Assembly (NCBI GenBank): GCA_003255065.1
Contig: QAOA01003631.1
Span: 620,001 to 684,000 of the forward strand
Direction of reading: 5' to 3'
Origin: Cercis canadensis
Lineage: Eukaryota; Streptophyta; Magnoliopsida; Fabales; Fabaceae
Length of the DNA stretch: 64,000 nucleotides
Under the pieces are notes generated by a model. The model saw only the letters and a list, made by a program, of their open reading frames with translations. It was not told the origin of the DNA and made no database searches. Numbering within the stretch: position 1 is the first letter of the stretch; the number at the start of each line of letters is the position of its first letter. The translations under genes and the position numbers were made by a program. Of the stretch, positions 51,201 to 63,319 are shown one piece after another.

Positions 51201-51529
51201 ACCAAAACTCATCAAGTAACATTCACTCAGGAAAATATATAAACCTCTGAGAGACTGAGACACAACACAACCCCATCTATTCAGAAATTGTAAAGCCCCA
51301 GCAATGAAAAAGGATGACAATAGTTTCATACAAAATTCCTCAAATACTTACTGGGGTGAGGCACCCTATGCAAGACACCGAGCACAAGCAACTTATCATT
51401 TGCATTGAGAATGCCATCTGTATTTCGAATGCGTTCGACGGTAAGCTTGGCATCGTGCTCAGTGCGATCTTTGGTGGCATCACATGCAATGACAACAAAA
51501 GCTTGTGGAATAGGGCTTTCCATAATCAT
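45286..51529 (-). CDS. USP-domain receptor-like cytoplasmic kinase
   Basis: Ten exons, in order of translation: 51529-51352, 50937-50801, 50215-50118, 49432-49113, 48602-48150, 48058-47898, 46764-46688, 46584-46437, 46256-46107, 45363-45286; 599 aa (597 if the second Met is used). The N-terminal half is a universal stress protein-like domain ([32 protein letters not shown]-like [38 protein letters not shown]). The C-terminal half is a kinase: glycine loop [12 protein letters not shown] (315-326), Lys337 (IAAK), HRDMRPSN (432-439), DFG (452-454), APE (478-480). There is no signal peptide or membrane span. The catalytic-loop lysine (HRDxK) is arginine, as in the plant family annotated as inactive protein kinase SELMODRAFT_444075-like. 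Lys337, Asp434, Asn439 and DFG are kept, so weak activity cannot be excluded. Partners are unknown. Confidence 0.93.
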
Positions 51530-51865
51530 AATTCAGAAAAACCCAGAACTGGGTTTCCAAATCAGAAGCATATTTTCCCAAATATCCATCTTTTTCCCCA
51601 CACCTTCTGATTGGACATGGGAGTGAAATTTAAAGCATACAATTTTGATAAAGAATGGGATTCCATATAAAAATACACAAAATGACATTGAAGATTGAGA
51701 CTGATTGTCCAACGATTCCCAGGAAGAAGCTTCCTTTCCCTCTATCCAAATACTCAATCGACAGCACACATCTTCTATTGGATGTGAAAGAAGAATTGGA
51801 CGATACCAAGAAAATATGCTCAGGGATATTCTACGGATTCCTGTAATAAAAAAGAAAAACAAATT

Positions 51866-51875
51866 GGCGGGAAAA
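51866..51875. promoter_or_regulatory. E2F-like site upstream of USP-kinase
   Basis: GGCGGGAAAA (complement TTTTCCCGCC) matches the E2F consensus TTTSSCGC extended by one base. It lies about 340 bases upstream of the kinase start codon. Confidence 0.4.
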
Positions 51876-52179
51876 TCTGCCGTCTTTAACAGTGGGAATG
51901 GAGAAGAGTACGAGGAACTTGAAGACAGATTTTTCGCTGAGAGACTGCGACTGCTTGACTGCTTAAGCGGACAATTCCTCTTGAGATCCCAGATTCTCTT
52001 TCTTCACTGTCCCGTTCCAGGCACACTTATCTGCGTTCCCCTGCTCCTGTACATCACCTGCAACCCCATTACCATTGCTGAATGCAAAAACTCGAATGCG
52101 TGTAAATGGCGCTAAAGGGAGAGCGCGAATAAATAGTGTTACTGTGTGAACCGAAAGATACGATAGTTTTAAATTTTTT

Positions 52180-53641
52180 GAGTAAACCGACAATTTGATC
52201 CTCAAAAGATTAGGGTTTAGACAATTTGATCCTTTAAAGATACATAACTACAGTTTAGTCCCTGAAAGATTAGATATCTATATCATTTTGGTCTTCTGTT
52301 AATGTGGGCTGTTAACTAGTGACAGAATGATTGATGTGACACCGTTAAGTGACAAGTGATATGTTAGAGACATGTGTGGCAATTTAAAATGCCATGTGAC
52401 TGCTGAGGTGGCAATTCAAAAAAAAAATACTTAAAGAAGAGCTTCTTAGAAACGAAAGCTTCTGCAAAAAGGAAGTGCTTTTGGGAAAGTCCAAATTGGT
52501 TGAAGCACTAGGTGTGCTATTTGTTGGGTTGTTGAGATCTGCAAAGAGCAAAAGCATAGACCCAAATTGAGTTCCAACATAGATTAAAGCTTGAGAATCA
52601 GAAATTCTGGAAATGGCCAGTGACCGAACTGAGCTCTGAGAGTGATTCGAGAGGTCGAATTAAGCCAATGGCTCAATGACGATTCGACTTATGGGTTCAA
52701 GTTTGGCCATTTTCCTCCTCACCCCAAAAGCACCAGTCCAAATAGAGAATTCAAATCAAATAGCTCCTGGGACTATCGTACCCATCAAACACCTTGCCTC
52801 TTAACTACTCAAAACCACCTGAATTCAACAAAATCAAGGATACCCAAATATTGTATGACGTTAAAGAGGAAATTTTTCCACTACCTCATCAATCCAAGCA
52901 TGCCCACCAAGCTTAATTCTTCAATACTCAGAGGAAAAATCCAAACTTTACTCCAATGGAAGCTTGAAAAAACTGCACCAAGTTTCTCTTCCTCTTAATT
53001 TCGCATTGCACTCTGCTTCAGCTTGAAAGAACAGAGTGCAACACACAAGGTGAACCGAGACAAAGAATTTTTTCCATAGATTTCTGGGAGAAGGGGTGCT
53101 TGCTGTCATGTGCTCATTTTTTTAACAGCACCTATGACGATGGAGGAGTGAAGAAAAATATGGCAGTTACTCAATTTGAGGCAAGAGATGCAAGGCGGTA
53201 ACTTGCCCTGAAGGTATGTAGTCTAGTATTTCCTGCTGTCCTTTCATTAATGATCAGACACACTGGTTTGAGAATGTAGACCACTCTTAACAGGCAACCT
53301 TCAAGGTAACACTAACCGTGCTATCAGAGCTGACAGCGTTGTCGAATATGCCAGTTGCAAATGAAAAGATTAATGGACCATTAAAGACTATTTCTTTTTT
53401 TTTTTTTTTAAATTGCCACATCAGCAGCCACATGCCATTTTAAATTGCCACACATGTCTCTAACATGCCACTTAACGGTGCCACATCAGCCATTCTGTCA
53501 CTAGTTAACAGCCCACATTAACGGAGGACCAAAATGATATGGATGTTTAATCTTTTAGGGACTAAACTGTAGTTATATATCTTTAGAGGACTAAATTGTC
53601 CGAACCCTAATCTTTTGAGGACCAAGTTTGTAGGTTTACTC
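52180..53641. mobile_element. Mutator-like non-autonomous element, 1.46 kb
   Basis: Inverted ends of more than 200 bp: left GAGTAAACCGACAATTTGAT..., right its diverged complement ending GGTTTACTC. Matching arm segments include the complement pair around CACTAGTTAACAGCCCACAT and CATGCCATTTTAAATTGCC/TGGCAATTTAAAATGCCATG. A 9-bp target duplication AAATTTTTT flanks it (52171-52179, 53642-53650). The interior (about 52440-53390) is unique sequence with an open frame of 118 codons (52642-52998) that I cannot assign; it might be captured host DNA, as in Pack-MULEs. No transposase is present. The GAGTAAA terminus resembles the small MITEs at 3096 and 38451. Confidence 0.85.
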
Positions 53642-53752
53642 AAATTTTTTTCTAGTGTGAACTGAACGATATGATAGTTTTAATTTTTTTTTTGAAATAA
53701 AGGAAAAAATAATGTAATTTTTTTTTAAAAAAAGTGTTCGAAATAAAATATA

Positions 53753-54785
53753 AGAAAAAGTCTAAAAAATTTCATTCAACTATATCTTATGTGGAGTTTA
53801 TCCTCAAAAATTTTTTTAAAAAAAAAGTTACAAAAGACTTATTTGAATTATGAAAATGTGTAAAAAAAACTCCAAGACTCTGACTTCTATCCATTAATGG
53901 ACAGAAAGGGGCATGTGAGTGAGACATGAGTTCTTTTCTCCTTCTCCCTTGACGCAGCATTTCTGAAAGGGAAAAATTCCCTAAAATCCCTAGAAACTCT
54001 ATGTGATTGAAGATGAAATATAATAATATACTTTGATTCGGGGCTGCATTAAATTGCGATTTGTGCATTGATTAAATTGTTGGCTGCTATTTGTTGTAGG
54101 GAGCAATCATGTGATTTCTTCTTCTACTATGAATTGGGTTACCAATTGAGTTCCATTAGAAGATGAAGAGGGAGATAGAAGAAGAGATTTGAAGCATAAC
54201 CTTGGGGGCTTTAATTCTCTGAAGATTTCGAAGCTATTGTTATTTTTTGAGCTCAAGTTGTCGTGAACCAGAGGAAGAAGTGGTGTCGACACTACTGCCT
54301 CTCACTTTTCGTGCTTTATTTTGATCTTCAATCTTAAATTAATAGCAAAGTATTGTTGTAAATTTCACAAGCTTTAAAATTGTATGCAATTTATAAATTT
54401 TAGTTGAGAAATGAGAGAGATATGAAGAGAACCTGAATGAGTTCAAAAACGGGTTAACTTTTGGAAATGGATACTCGCCGAAAGTTGAAGATGACAAATT
54501 TTAAATATTATGGTTTAGCTTTGACAAATTTCAAATATTACTTTTTGGCACTAATTTTATAAATCTATTTTCATTTATACCCTTGTAAATTGCACTATGA
54601 CCTAGATTAATCACATCACGTGCGTGGCACATGCTCTTTTCTGTCTATTAATGGGTAGACGTCAGAGTTTTGGAGGTTTTTTTTACACATTTTCATAATT
54701 CAAGTAGGTCTTTTGTAACTTTTTTTAATTTTGAAGGTAAATTGTACATAGAGTATAGTTGAAGGGAATTTTTTAGACTTTCCCC
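53753..54785. mobile_element. Mutator-like non-autonomous element, 1.03 kb
   Basis: Inverted ends of about 180 bp: the left arm reads AAAGTCTAAAAAATTTC..., CAACTATA, GTTACAAAAGACTTATTTGA, ATGAAAATGTGTAAAAAAAA and CTCTGACTTCTATCCATTAATGG; the right arm is the diverged complement of the same blocks in reverse order. A perfect 9-bp duplication TAAAATATA flanks it (53744-53752, 54786-54794). The interior has no recognisable coding sequence. It lies only 111 bases from the previous element but its terminal sequence differs, so it is a separate family. Confidence 0.82.
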
Positions 54786-54794
54786 TAAAATATA

Positions 54795-56823
54795 TATAGT
54801 TTGTTGTCACTAACTTTGTTCTGCCTCTAAATGAATGACGTGAGTGTCATTAATATAAGCGGTGATTATTTGAAATGGATTAGTTATTAACTACCGAAAT
54901 TGTGAGGAATTTAAAATGTAGTGATTATGTGATTTGTAATGGTTATTAGTATTACGTACTCAGATGAGTAATTTTAATAATACAATATAGTGCCACTGGC
55001 ACCAAAGTATGAATATTATTTATAAAACATTGAACTATAAATATCTATTTATTTATATAACGTAGTTTTTTTGTTATTTTAAAACAAACTCATCTGAATT
55101 TAATTTTCTAAAAATATATTATATATTTATTTAAAAAATTTGATGAGAAATAATAATAAAAAATAAAGATTACCTTTCATAAAAGTGGAACTTATATCTC
55201 TCTCTTAAATTCTTTTATATAAAGTTACTTATTAACAAATAATGTGAAAACTTTGGGTATAGAGAAATTCAATATCATTATGCTTAATATAACAAATAAA
55301 AATGACTCAAATTAAACTTCCGTAAGATGCCTACTAATATTGAGATATTTGATTTTCTACTATAGATTTCCATATTTCATTATAACATTACCTAACCAAA
55401 GGCTCCAAGACAGTATGCTAGCTTGTATATTGATGTTAAAATGCCAGCAAAACAAATGACTTTTAAACATGATTTCCCTTTTTGAAATGGATATCATATA
55501 AGTAAAATTCAATGTATATGTGTTTAACGTCATAAACCTCTGAATGATTGTAATTGGGCTTGGAGAAAACTGTTGAAAATTGAAAAGAAAATGAAGCAGC
55601 ATGTGATATAGCATATATTCCCTTCCGGTTCGGCACACTGATCTACTAGATTGACAATTTAAAAGCAATAAATCTCTAATTTGATCATTTGTCATGTAGC
55701 GACACTTGTTCATCTGCTGCAATTAACATTAACAGAAGCAACAATCCTCCAAAAAATGAAGGTAAACTAATTTAACAAATGGCTGAGTAAATTCAAGATT
55801 TAGTTTGAGGATTGTATTGTCAAGCATGCCCTTGTAAGCAAATTAAGTCATGTTCAAATTACTCTGCAAGTTAAGATAAAATTATAGGGAGTCAAAACAT
55901 TCTTAGAACTGTCATGAGTTGTTTGAAAAAGACATCAGGGGATGATTGTATTGCAGGAAATATATAGGTATATGTCAGTTACAGTAGTGTTTTGTGTAAT
56001 GCCATAAGTCCATAACATAGCAGGCTTAGGAGCAACCATGGGAATCTTCAAGTTTTAAAGGTAGTAAATGACTAGTCACTTGTTGAGCTATTGCTGGTAG
56101 TCTCGGACATAAGTCTTTCCATTTGCGTAACCACTAACCAGTGTTCAGTCATTAGAATGACTATGTGCAACACTGAAACTATAATGTATGAACACAATAT
56201 AGTCTCTTTTTTACAATATATATACAGCCTTTACAACTTCATGGGCTCATTTTATATTGGATGACACACTTGGCATGACAAGAATGGAAGAATCTAGGCC
56301 CCTAACCTTATTTCTGAAGACGAGGTGCCATTTTGGTCATATTTGTATAGTTAGTAGAATTTTTGTTTGAGAATTTAAAGTAAGAGGAAATGAAAAGAGA
56401 GAAAAAGAAAGAGAGGGAAATGAATGACAATGATAGGGAGAGATTTTTCTCTTATTTGTTTGGATGATTAAAATGAATAAAATAAAAGAAAAAGAAAAGA
56501 AAAATCTTATTGCAAAATATTTTTATTAGTTTACCTTTTATTATTAAAATAGACATATTTAATATAAAATTAAATAATATAATACACTTAATTTTTTTGG
56601 AGATATAATAGTTATTTTAATATATTTTCTCTTCAAACTCCCTAATTTGGAGAAACACAAAAATAGATCAAAAAAAGAGTGCAAAAGTTGTATGTTACCT
56701 ACCGGTCTTCTCTTATTTTTTAAGATAAATCTTCTAAACAAGAGATAAAAGAGTTTTATTTCTCTCCTCTTATTTTCTTTCGCTTTCAAAATAACTCTCA
56801 AACAAAGCCTGAGCTGGTAATCT
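54795..56823. other. intergenic; possible MITE at 56350-56812
   Basis: AT-rich. The stretch 56350-56812 has rough inverted ends: TTTGTTTGAGAATTTAAAG on the left and the complement of TTTGTTTGAGAGTTATTTTGAAAG on the right, with GA-rich arms. This fits an old hAT-type MITE but no clear 8-bp target duplication was found. It abuts the 3' end of the dehydrogenase gene. No coding region was recognised. Confidence 0.45.
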
Positions 56824-59800
56824 CTAGAGAGGAACATCAGAAGGGTATTCTTTGGGATGCTTCTTTATAGTTTCTCTAAGTTGTCTCTCTTGCTCCTCAA
56901 GATTTGGTGGCGGTTGGTCATAGACATCATTAAAAAGGTCCTCAAGTGGAGGCTTTTGTGTTTTCTCTGCCACCTGAATAGCTTGCAGTAACTGCAGAAA
57001 AGGAATATATATCAAATCAAACAAGGTCAAACAAGTTGGTCTCTAAATGAAGATATATATTCCTGTTTGTAAAATTAGATTAACCTGCTTCTTGACACTG
57101 CTTCGAAGCTCTAATTCATTGTTATCATCCCACCAATCATTCCTTTCCACCCATCTTTTGAATCTATTTACCGGGTTTCGTGCCATTTTCCAATGTTCAA
57201 TCTCATCAATTGGTCGGTACTTGGTTGAGTCATCTGATGTAGAGTGGTGTCCTACTCTATATGTCAGTGCCTAAAAGTTAAAATTGTAAGATTGTTGAAT
57301 TACTGAAATAGTAAAGGTCAAAAGACAATGAATACAATAGCATGAAGGAAAATCAGATCAACCACACCTCGATTAAAACTGGTCTGTTTTCACTTATAGC
57401 CATTTCACGAGCAGTATGAACAGCACTATAAACAGCCAGAGCATCATTCCCATCTACCCTTATGCTTCTGATGCCATAAGCTTGACCTTTAACCACCACA
57501 CCATCACCTATCAAACAAGATAACCAGAAATTAACGTAAGCTTCATGAGCCAAACATTTGAAATAGATCACACAGACATGAAAATGATTGATTTGGTAAA
57601 ACAAGGAGAAAAAGCTCAATGAGATGTCAAATGGGTGTGGGCAATGGAGGAATTTAAGTTGGTGTAAAAAAAGGGTGAAAATAAGGAAAGTCATGAATGG
57701 AGTACTTCGAAATTGTTCTTGTATGGGAGTACTAATGGCCCATCCATTGTTGCGACAGATAAAAATCACAGGGGCCTCCAACACTGCTGCAAAATTTAGT
57801 GCAGCATGGAAATCTCCCTGCAAAATGTGAAGAAGTCAGAGAGAAGCAATAAGCAAGTGACCTTCCATTCTAGTGCTTAAATCAAGATTATTCATCATTA
57901 ACCTCACTGGTGCCTCCATCCCCGCAATAAGTGACTACACATACATCCTTATTATCCATTTTAAGAGAATAGGCAGCGCCCACAGCTTGAGAAAGTTGTG
58001 TTCTGAATTGTTTGCAAAACAAGATTAATTTGTTCAGAGTTCAAAATGCCAATAATATGGTTGATTAACTATAATACTATGCATTACTACAATTACAATG
58101 ATTTAACATTCTCCAGTGAATGACGTATCTTACGCAATGGGTGATGAAACGGTGAAGTAATGGTGCTTGTTAGACCCATAGTGTATAGGCATCTGCCTGC
58201 CTTTTCCATAATCAGCTACATTTCCGAAGACTTGGTTGGCAAACTCTTGCAGTGTAAAACCACGCCATAGTAGAACACCGGGCTCCCGGTACTGCCAGCA
58301 CATGAGATATTCTCATTTGCATCAGTGGGCAAGCATGGAATAAGAGAATTGCAATAGGGGCGTGAAGGGTAAGTTGGTAGGCAAACCTGAGGCAATACAA
58401 TGTCATCAGCAGCAAGTGCAGCTGCAGATGCAACATTAATTGCTTCTTCTCCCATTGAGGTGAGATAGAAGGAGATTCTTCCTTGCCTTTGCACTTCATA
58501 GAGTACACTGTCCATAATTTGGAGAGTGACCATGTCAGAATACATCTTTATTGCCATTTCCTTGCTAATCTGTCAAAGATTACTGAACAATCAGTGCTGT
58601 GCCAAACAAGCTAATAGTATTCCAATGTGTTTCACAAAATGCCATAACGCAAAATTTAGTTGCTGAGATACCTGTAAATAGTTGCTAATTGACATAGGCT
58701 CTCCATTGTCATCAAGAACTCGATAGCAGGGTACTCTTTTATCAGCAGACTCAGCGATGAATCTCATTTCCGAAGTAAATGCAACTCTGCCACCTGGAAA
58801 ATCAATGGTCTGAAAAGCAAGAGAACCAAAGATAATGTCTTTTAGATCCAATTTAGCGCAATTCTCTAACGAAAGTACAATAATTTATACAAAATTAGTA
58901 TGTCTCTAATGTCAGACAATTAGACAGCATTAACCCATTGGGAATTTGGAACTAGAATTCTTTTTTTTTTTTTTTTTTTTAAGTGAGTTTGGGAATAGAA
59001 ACCAAGAATTTTGGAAACTTTTGTGGGCTTTGCAAGAGGCCTATTGAACTTAGCCCAAAGAATTAAAAAGAAAACATGATCCCTTGAAGAAGGGATTAGA
59101 ACAAATCTCTATCTAAGGTCTTGCCATATCTCATGTCCCAAAGGATATGAATCACATGACTATATAGAGTTTATGATTTAAAAGTATTGAACTAGTCGCC
59201 CTTTATTTCATGTGAAAGGGAGGTGGGTGTCACTTAGACAAGAGTGTCTTGGTTAAGGAAATCACACAAATCTGATGTAGAAGTAACCCAAATCTCGTTA
59301 GTTCAAAAGAGTGGCTAATGAATTTTCTGAACCAATTACAAAGGAACATGTCTTCAGAGAGGGACAGAGTCAGAGGAGAAAGAACTTCAGATTGGGAGCC
59401 AAAAAACATAAAAATGTAAAACAACAGCGAATTTTCAAGAGATGAGCAGATGATAGCGAATTGTTTTATACACTCCGCATGATTTTTTTAAAGAAAAACA
59501 ATAATTTGCTTTACCTCTAGCTAAGACATGCAAGCAGTTTGTGAAAGAAATTTAATGAAAGAGTAGCAGGTACTAGCAAGTTAATTACCTGATCATCGTG
59601 ATCCTCGCTAATATAGTGTTGTTCAAATTGTGTCTGAGCTTTGGTGGATTCATAACGCGAGAAGAAGAAAAGGGTAGCCGAGTTGTTGTTACCCAGTAAT
59701 GCAGGTGGCACTATAAGTGAAGAAGAATTAACAGATTGCAAATAGCAAGAGCTCTGTTTCAGAACTCCCAAGAGGGCAAGCCTTTTGGTAATTAGGTGAT

Positions 59801-59834
59801 GGGCTCTAGACCTTGCCAATAACCACACTGCCAT
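56824..59834 (-). CDS. BCKDHA: branched-chain 2-oxoacid dehydrogenase E1 alpha, mitochondrial
   Basis: Nine exons, in order of translation: 59834-59589, 58809-58672, 58569-58387, 58291-58134, 58002-57903, 57817-57706, 57507-57368, 57270-57085, 56991-56824; 476 aa. It is the alpha subunit of the thiamine-diphosphate-dependent E1 component that oxidatively decarboxylates the 2-oxoacids of valine, leucine and isoleucine. The first ~75 residues look like a mitochondrial presequence (rich in R, S and L, few acids). Then come DFPGGRVAFTSEMRFI, SFYLTSMGEEAINVASAAAL, YREPGVLLWRGFTLQEF, the ThDP/Mg motif from GDGGTSEGD (269-277) to CRNN (296-299), and the regulatory phosphorylation loop YRVGHHSTSDDSTKYR (363-378). 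The end is LEEQERQLRETIKKHPKEYPSDVPL. All introns are GT-AG and length is normal for the family. The beta subunit is not in this window. Confidence 0.96.
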
Positions 59835-62800
59835 TGCAATATCTGCAAACCCAGTTCCCAGAGATAGGTAGAGCACAAAACGCTTAATAAGAAAAAGTTT
59901 TGGTTAAAATGAAAAGGAAGAGATTGTGGGAGCAATTAATGGCACATGTGGACGACTTTTACTCTTACACGTCTATATGCATTTATGGTTTCCTTGTCTG
60001 ATTTGTATAATGGAGAGGACATGGAGATGGAGCTCTTCTGGAAGTAAACAACGTTTTACTGTTATGCTACCACCTCGTGGGACCTATTGTTCCGATGTAG
60101 CATCTGTATACATTAGACGTATTCTTTCTTCTTGTTGGTTTCTGCGTGTTATTGCTCACCATCAAGCTTTCATTGAATCAGAATCATCCAAATGAGACCA
60201 ACAAAAAGAAAGGAGTTAATTAAGAGGAATTAGGAGTTTGGGTGATTCATATAATTAAGGACACGCCCTTATCTCAGCGACTTAGCGTGAGGAATTAGGA
60301 GTCTTTATTTTTTGTTTCCTATAAACATGCTATAAATGTGCTACTACGATGATAGAGATGAAGAAGAGGAAAGGTTTATGTGTATATGACTGTATATGGA
60401 TGAGGCCTAACACTAAGAGAACAACTTGAGTAAAGAAACCTTTTTCTTGGTGGACATGATCATATCTTGGCGACCATTCTTAAAATTATGTGCCAAACTT
60501 TCCTAAAAGGATGCCCATAAACAGATCAGAGCATAAATACAAAATCACGTGCTTGGTTTTGGGTCAATTATCCTACTCTTATCACATTGGTTGTATCTCT
60601 TTTATTTTATTTTTGAATAATGCAACTGAGGTGGTTGCTGATATGAAAGCCATCCCATCTGTGTTGGAAATTATTCTAGAGACAGATTATTTTGTGAAAA
60701 AAAAAAATTCGTATATTTTGTTTCTGTAGTTGATGTACACCGTACAAAAAAAAAAAAGTAAAACTGATGATGACTAACAAACGACTCTTGGAACTTGGAA
60801 GGTGAAAAAATCAGATCCTTTTAGTGAATTCAAAAGTCGTAGGATATGTTTGAAATCTGTTTTTAAAAATAGTTTTTTGTTTTTGAAAATAATAAAACAA
60901 AAAAATTTATTTGATAAAACTGTTTTTAAAAATTTCTTCTATTTTAAAAATAAGAAAACAAGAACAAGAAATAACTATTTTTAAAAATTATTTTTAAAAA
61001 CAAAAAAATTAAAACACTTTTAAACACACTCATATTTTCTTTGAAAAATCGATCAACAATTGAGATCAATCCATATGAACGTGTTCTTTTGAAAAAATAT
61101 AGACTTAGCTCATAAAATCCTAATCATTAATTAAGTGAAACAAGACATTTGTTATATTTAATCAAAGATCAGAATCCAAAGTGGACAAGAGAAAAAGGTG
61201 AATTGGATGATAACGGTCATTATCAATTACCACAATTTTGATCCATAAACATCAATTTCATATCACTTTTCTAAAGTTTGATAGGCTATTGATACCTGTC
61301 GTACACGCCAAACCAGTATTTGAGAATGGGGGACCCCAAATATATATCAACTTTATAATCACTAATTATTTCTACGGCGTTAGGTCTCACAGCTGGTTTT
61401 GGCCCTTTTGGGATTGCACTCGCCTTTGCGTTGGGTCTCAAACATTCTAACCCCACTAAAGGAGTTTGTGGCAAACTTATCAAAATAATACTATTTAATA
61501 AGGAAATTACAAAATTAGGTTATCTTGAAATTATTTATTAAAATAGATCATTTTTTTTTACATAATACACTCTAAAGTATTTTTTTTAGAAAACACTAAA
61601 ATATTACAAAAAAAAATTTATTAAGAAAATATTACAACATTTTAAACAATAAATGCTAAAATGTAATATATGTTTTTTGTAAAAAAAAAATACCACTTTT
61701 TTTTTTTTTTTTTAAAAAGTTAAAATGTAAAAAAAAAATTGACATATTTTTTAGAAACAAAAAAAAAAATTGATTTATTTTAATGTTTAGTAATAAAAAA
61801 ATTACTAATTCTAGAGGTGGGAAAATAGGCCAGGCCCGGTGGGCTGACCCGTTTTAGCTCAAAAAAAAATATGACTGGGTTCCTATTTCACTGGCCCAAA
61901 TAAAAACGGGCCGATTTGGCCTGCAACTCATCCGGGTTCGGGTTAGGTCGGCTTTTTTTGTTCTGGCTGCCAAATTAGTATATATATTTTTTTCAACTTT
62001 AAAGTATAATGTACTATACTTTTTTTTGTTACTTAGACATTTTTATTTTAAATTTACATTTATATTTATTTTTTTATACATCTTTGATGCTTTGTTTTAA
62101 TTTTATTTATTACTTTATACATATTTTATTTTGTTTAATTAAATTCATTAATAATTTAACTAAAATCACTAATGAAAAAAACTTAAATATTTGTTAAATT
62201 TTAAAGTAATTAAAAATAAAAATAACTAAAAAATTAAAAAAAAAAAGTGAGTCGACCCTTTTAACCCGTAGCCCTAAGAGGGTTGGACCACCAGATTGCT
62301 GGCCCAAATAAAAAGGGGCCAAATTGACCTAGCCCATTTCATTTTAGTGTGTAGAAAACGGAAAAATAAATTCACTTGTTATTATATTATACGTTGAAAC
62401 ATTTCAACGTTTTAACATTTCTTTTTATGTATTTTTTTTCTCTCTCTCTTTCTTTTTCTCTTTCTCTCTCCGTAACTCTCCTCTCTCTTTCTTTTTCTTT
62501 TTCTCTTTCTCTTCTCTCTCCCTATTTCTGTTTTCACCATTCCAATGTGTCTCACTTTTCCTTTTTAAGATTACAACCTGTCATGCGGAAATGAATTTAT
62601 ATTTTCTACTTTTTCAAAAAATTATTAGACTTCTCTTTTATATTTTAACATTTTCAAATAAAATGTTTAACGTTTTTTATATAAATGTTTTTTTTTTCAT
62701 TTTAATATTTTATTATTTAAAATGCTATATTATGTTAGCATTTTTTTTTTAAAGTGCATAATTAATTTAAGAGTGCAAAAAAAAAAACTCATTTTAATAA

Positions 62801-62950
62801 ATAATTTTAAAATTATCTTAATTTTATAATTTTGTTATTAAATAACATTATTTTAATAAATTTTCCGAAATTTGTGCCAGGAAAATGGGAAAAATGGCGG
62901 TAGGTCACATAGACAAGTTCAACTCTCTCACGTCATCCATAGGTTGGGTT
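59835..62950. other. intergenic, transposon-like remnants
   Basis: The promoter side of the dehydrogenase gene, then AT-rich sequence. Around 60843-61030 a block with TTTTTAAAAATAG-type inverted segments and ends near GGATATGTTTGAAA and the complement of GAGTGTGTTTAAAAG looks like a decayed hAT-type MITE. At 61887-61922 and 62301-62332 the phrase TGGCCCAAATAAAAA-GGGCC is repeated directly in GC-rich islets, typical of another degenerate transposon. A CT-rich tract lies at 62440-62520. No host gene was recognised. Confidence 0.4.
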
Positions 62951-62959
62951 TTTTTCAGT

Positions 62960-63265
62960 TCTGTGCAATGAAAAGGACATGGGAACGATTCGCAGAGTAG
63001 TCTTTACCTTCTGCAGCACTGCCATAACAGGTTTCATCCCTGTCATTCTCTGGTTCAAGAGCTTAGAGTTTTGATGCAGAAAAGCTGGGTTCTGAAGTTC
63101 AACCATGTCTATAGAGAAGGGAACAGGTGTGCGGATATGCTTGCTAAAGATGCTCATTTGAGTGGCTTTTTGGTTGACAAATTCTGGTCTCCGCCTTCTT
63201 GCATGCTTCAGTTGCTTTTGGACGATGCTACTGGTGTAGCGTTGCCCAGGTTTTCTCTGCTGTAG
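62960..63265 (+). mobile_element. LINE retrotransposon RNase H remnant
   Basis: About 100 codons in one open frame read as the C-terminal RNase H domain of a plant non-LTR retrotransposon: a DSQ start, then PCHSLVQELRVLMQKSW, and the signature NHVYREGNRCADMLAKDAH, followed by a stop at 63263. Typical LINE 3' sequence follows (TTCTTTGTTTCTGGGCTTTGG) and an A-rich end near 63306. The reverse transcriptase and the rest of the element are missing upstream, so this is a 5'-truncated insertion. An open frame on the opposite strand here is only its shadow. Confidence 0.8.
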
Positions 63266-63319
63266 TTTTTCTTCTTTGTTTCTGGGCTTTGGCCCCATAG
63301 AATACCAAAAAAAAGGAAG

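Noticed and set aside
51705..52115. 136-codon open frame on the plus strand upstream of the kinase
   Set aside because: It overlaps the likely leader and promoter of the minus-strand kinase gene and shows no domain or splice support.
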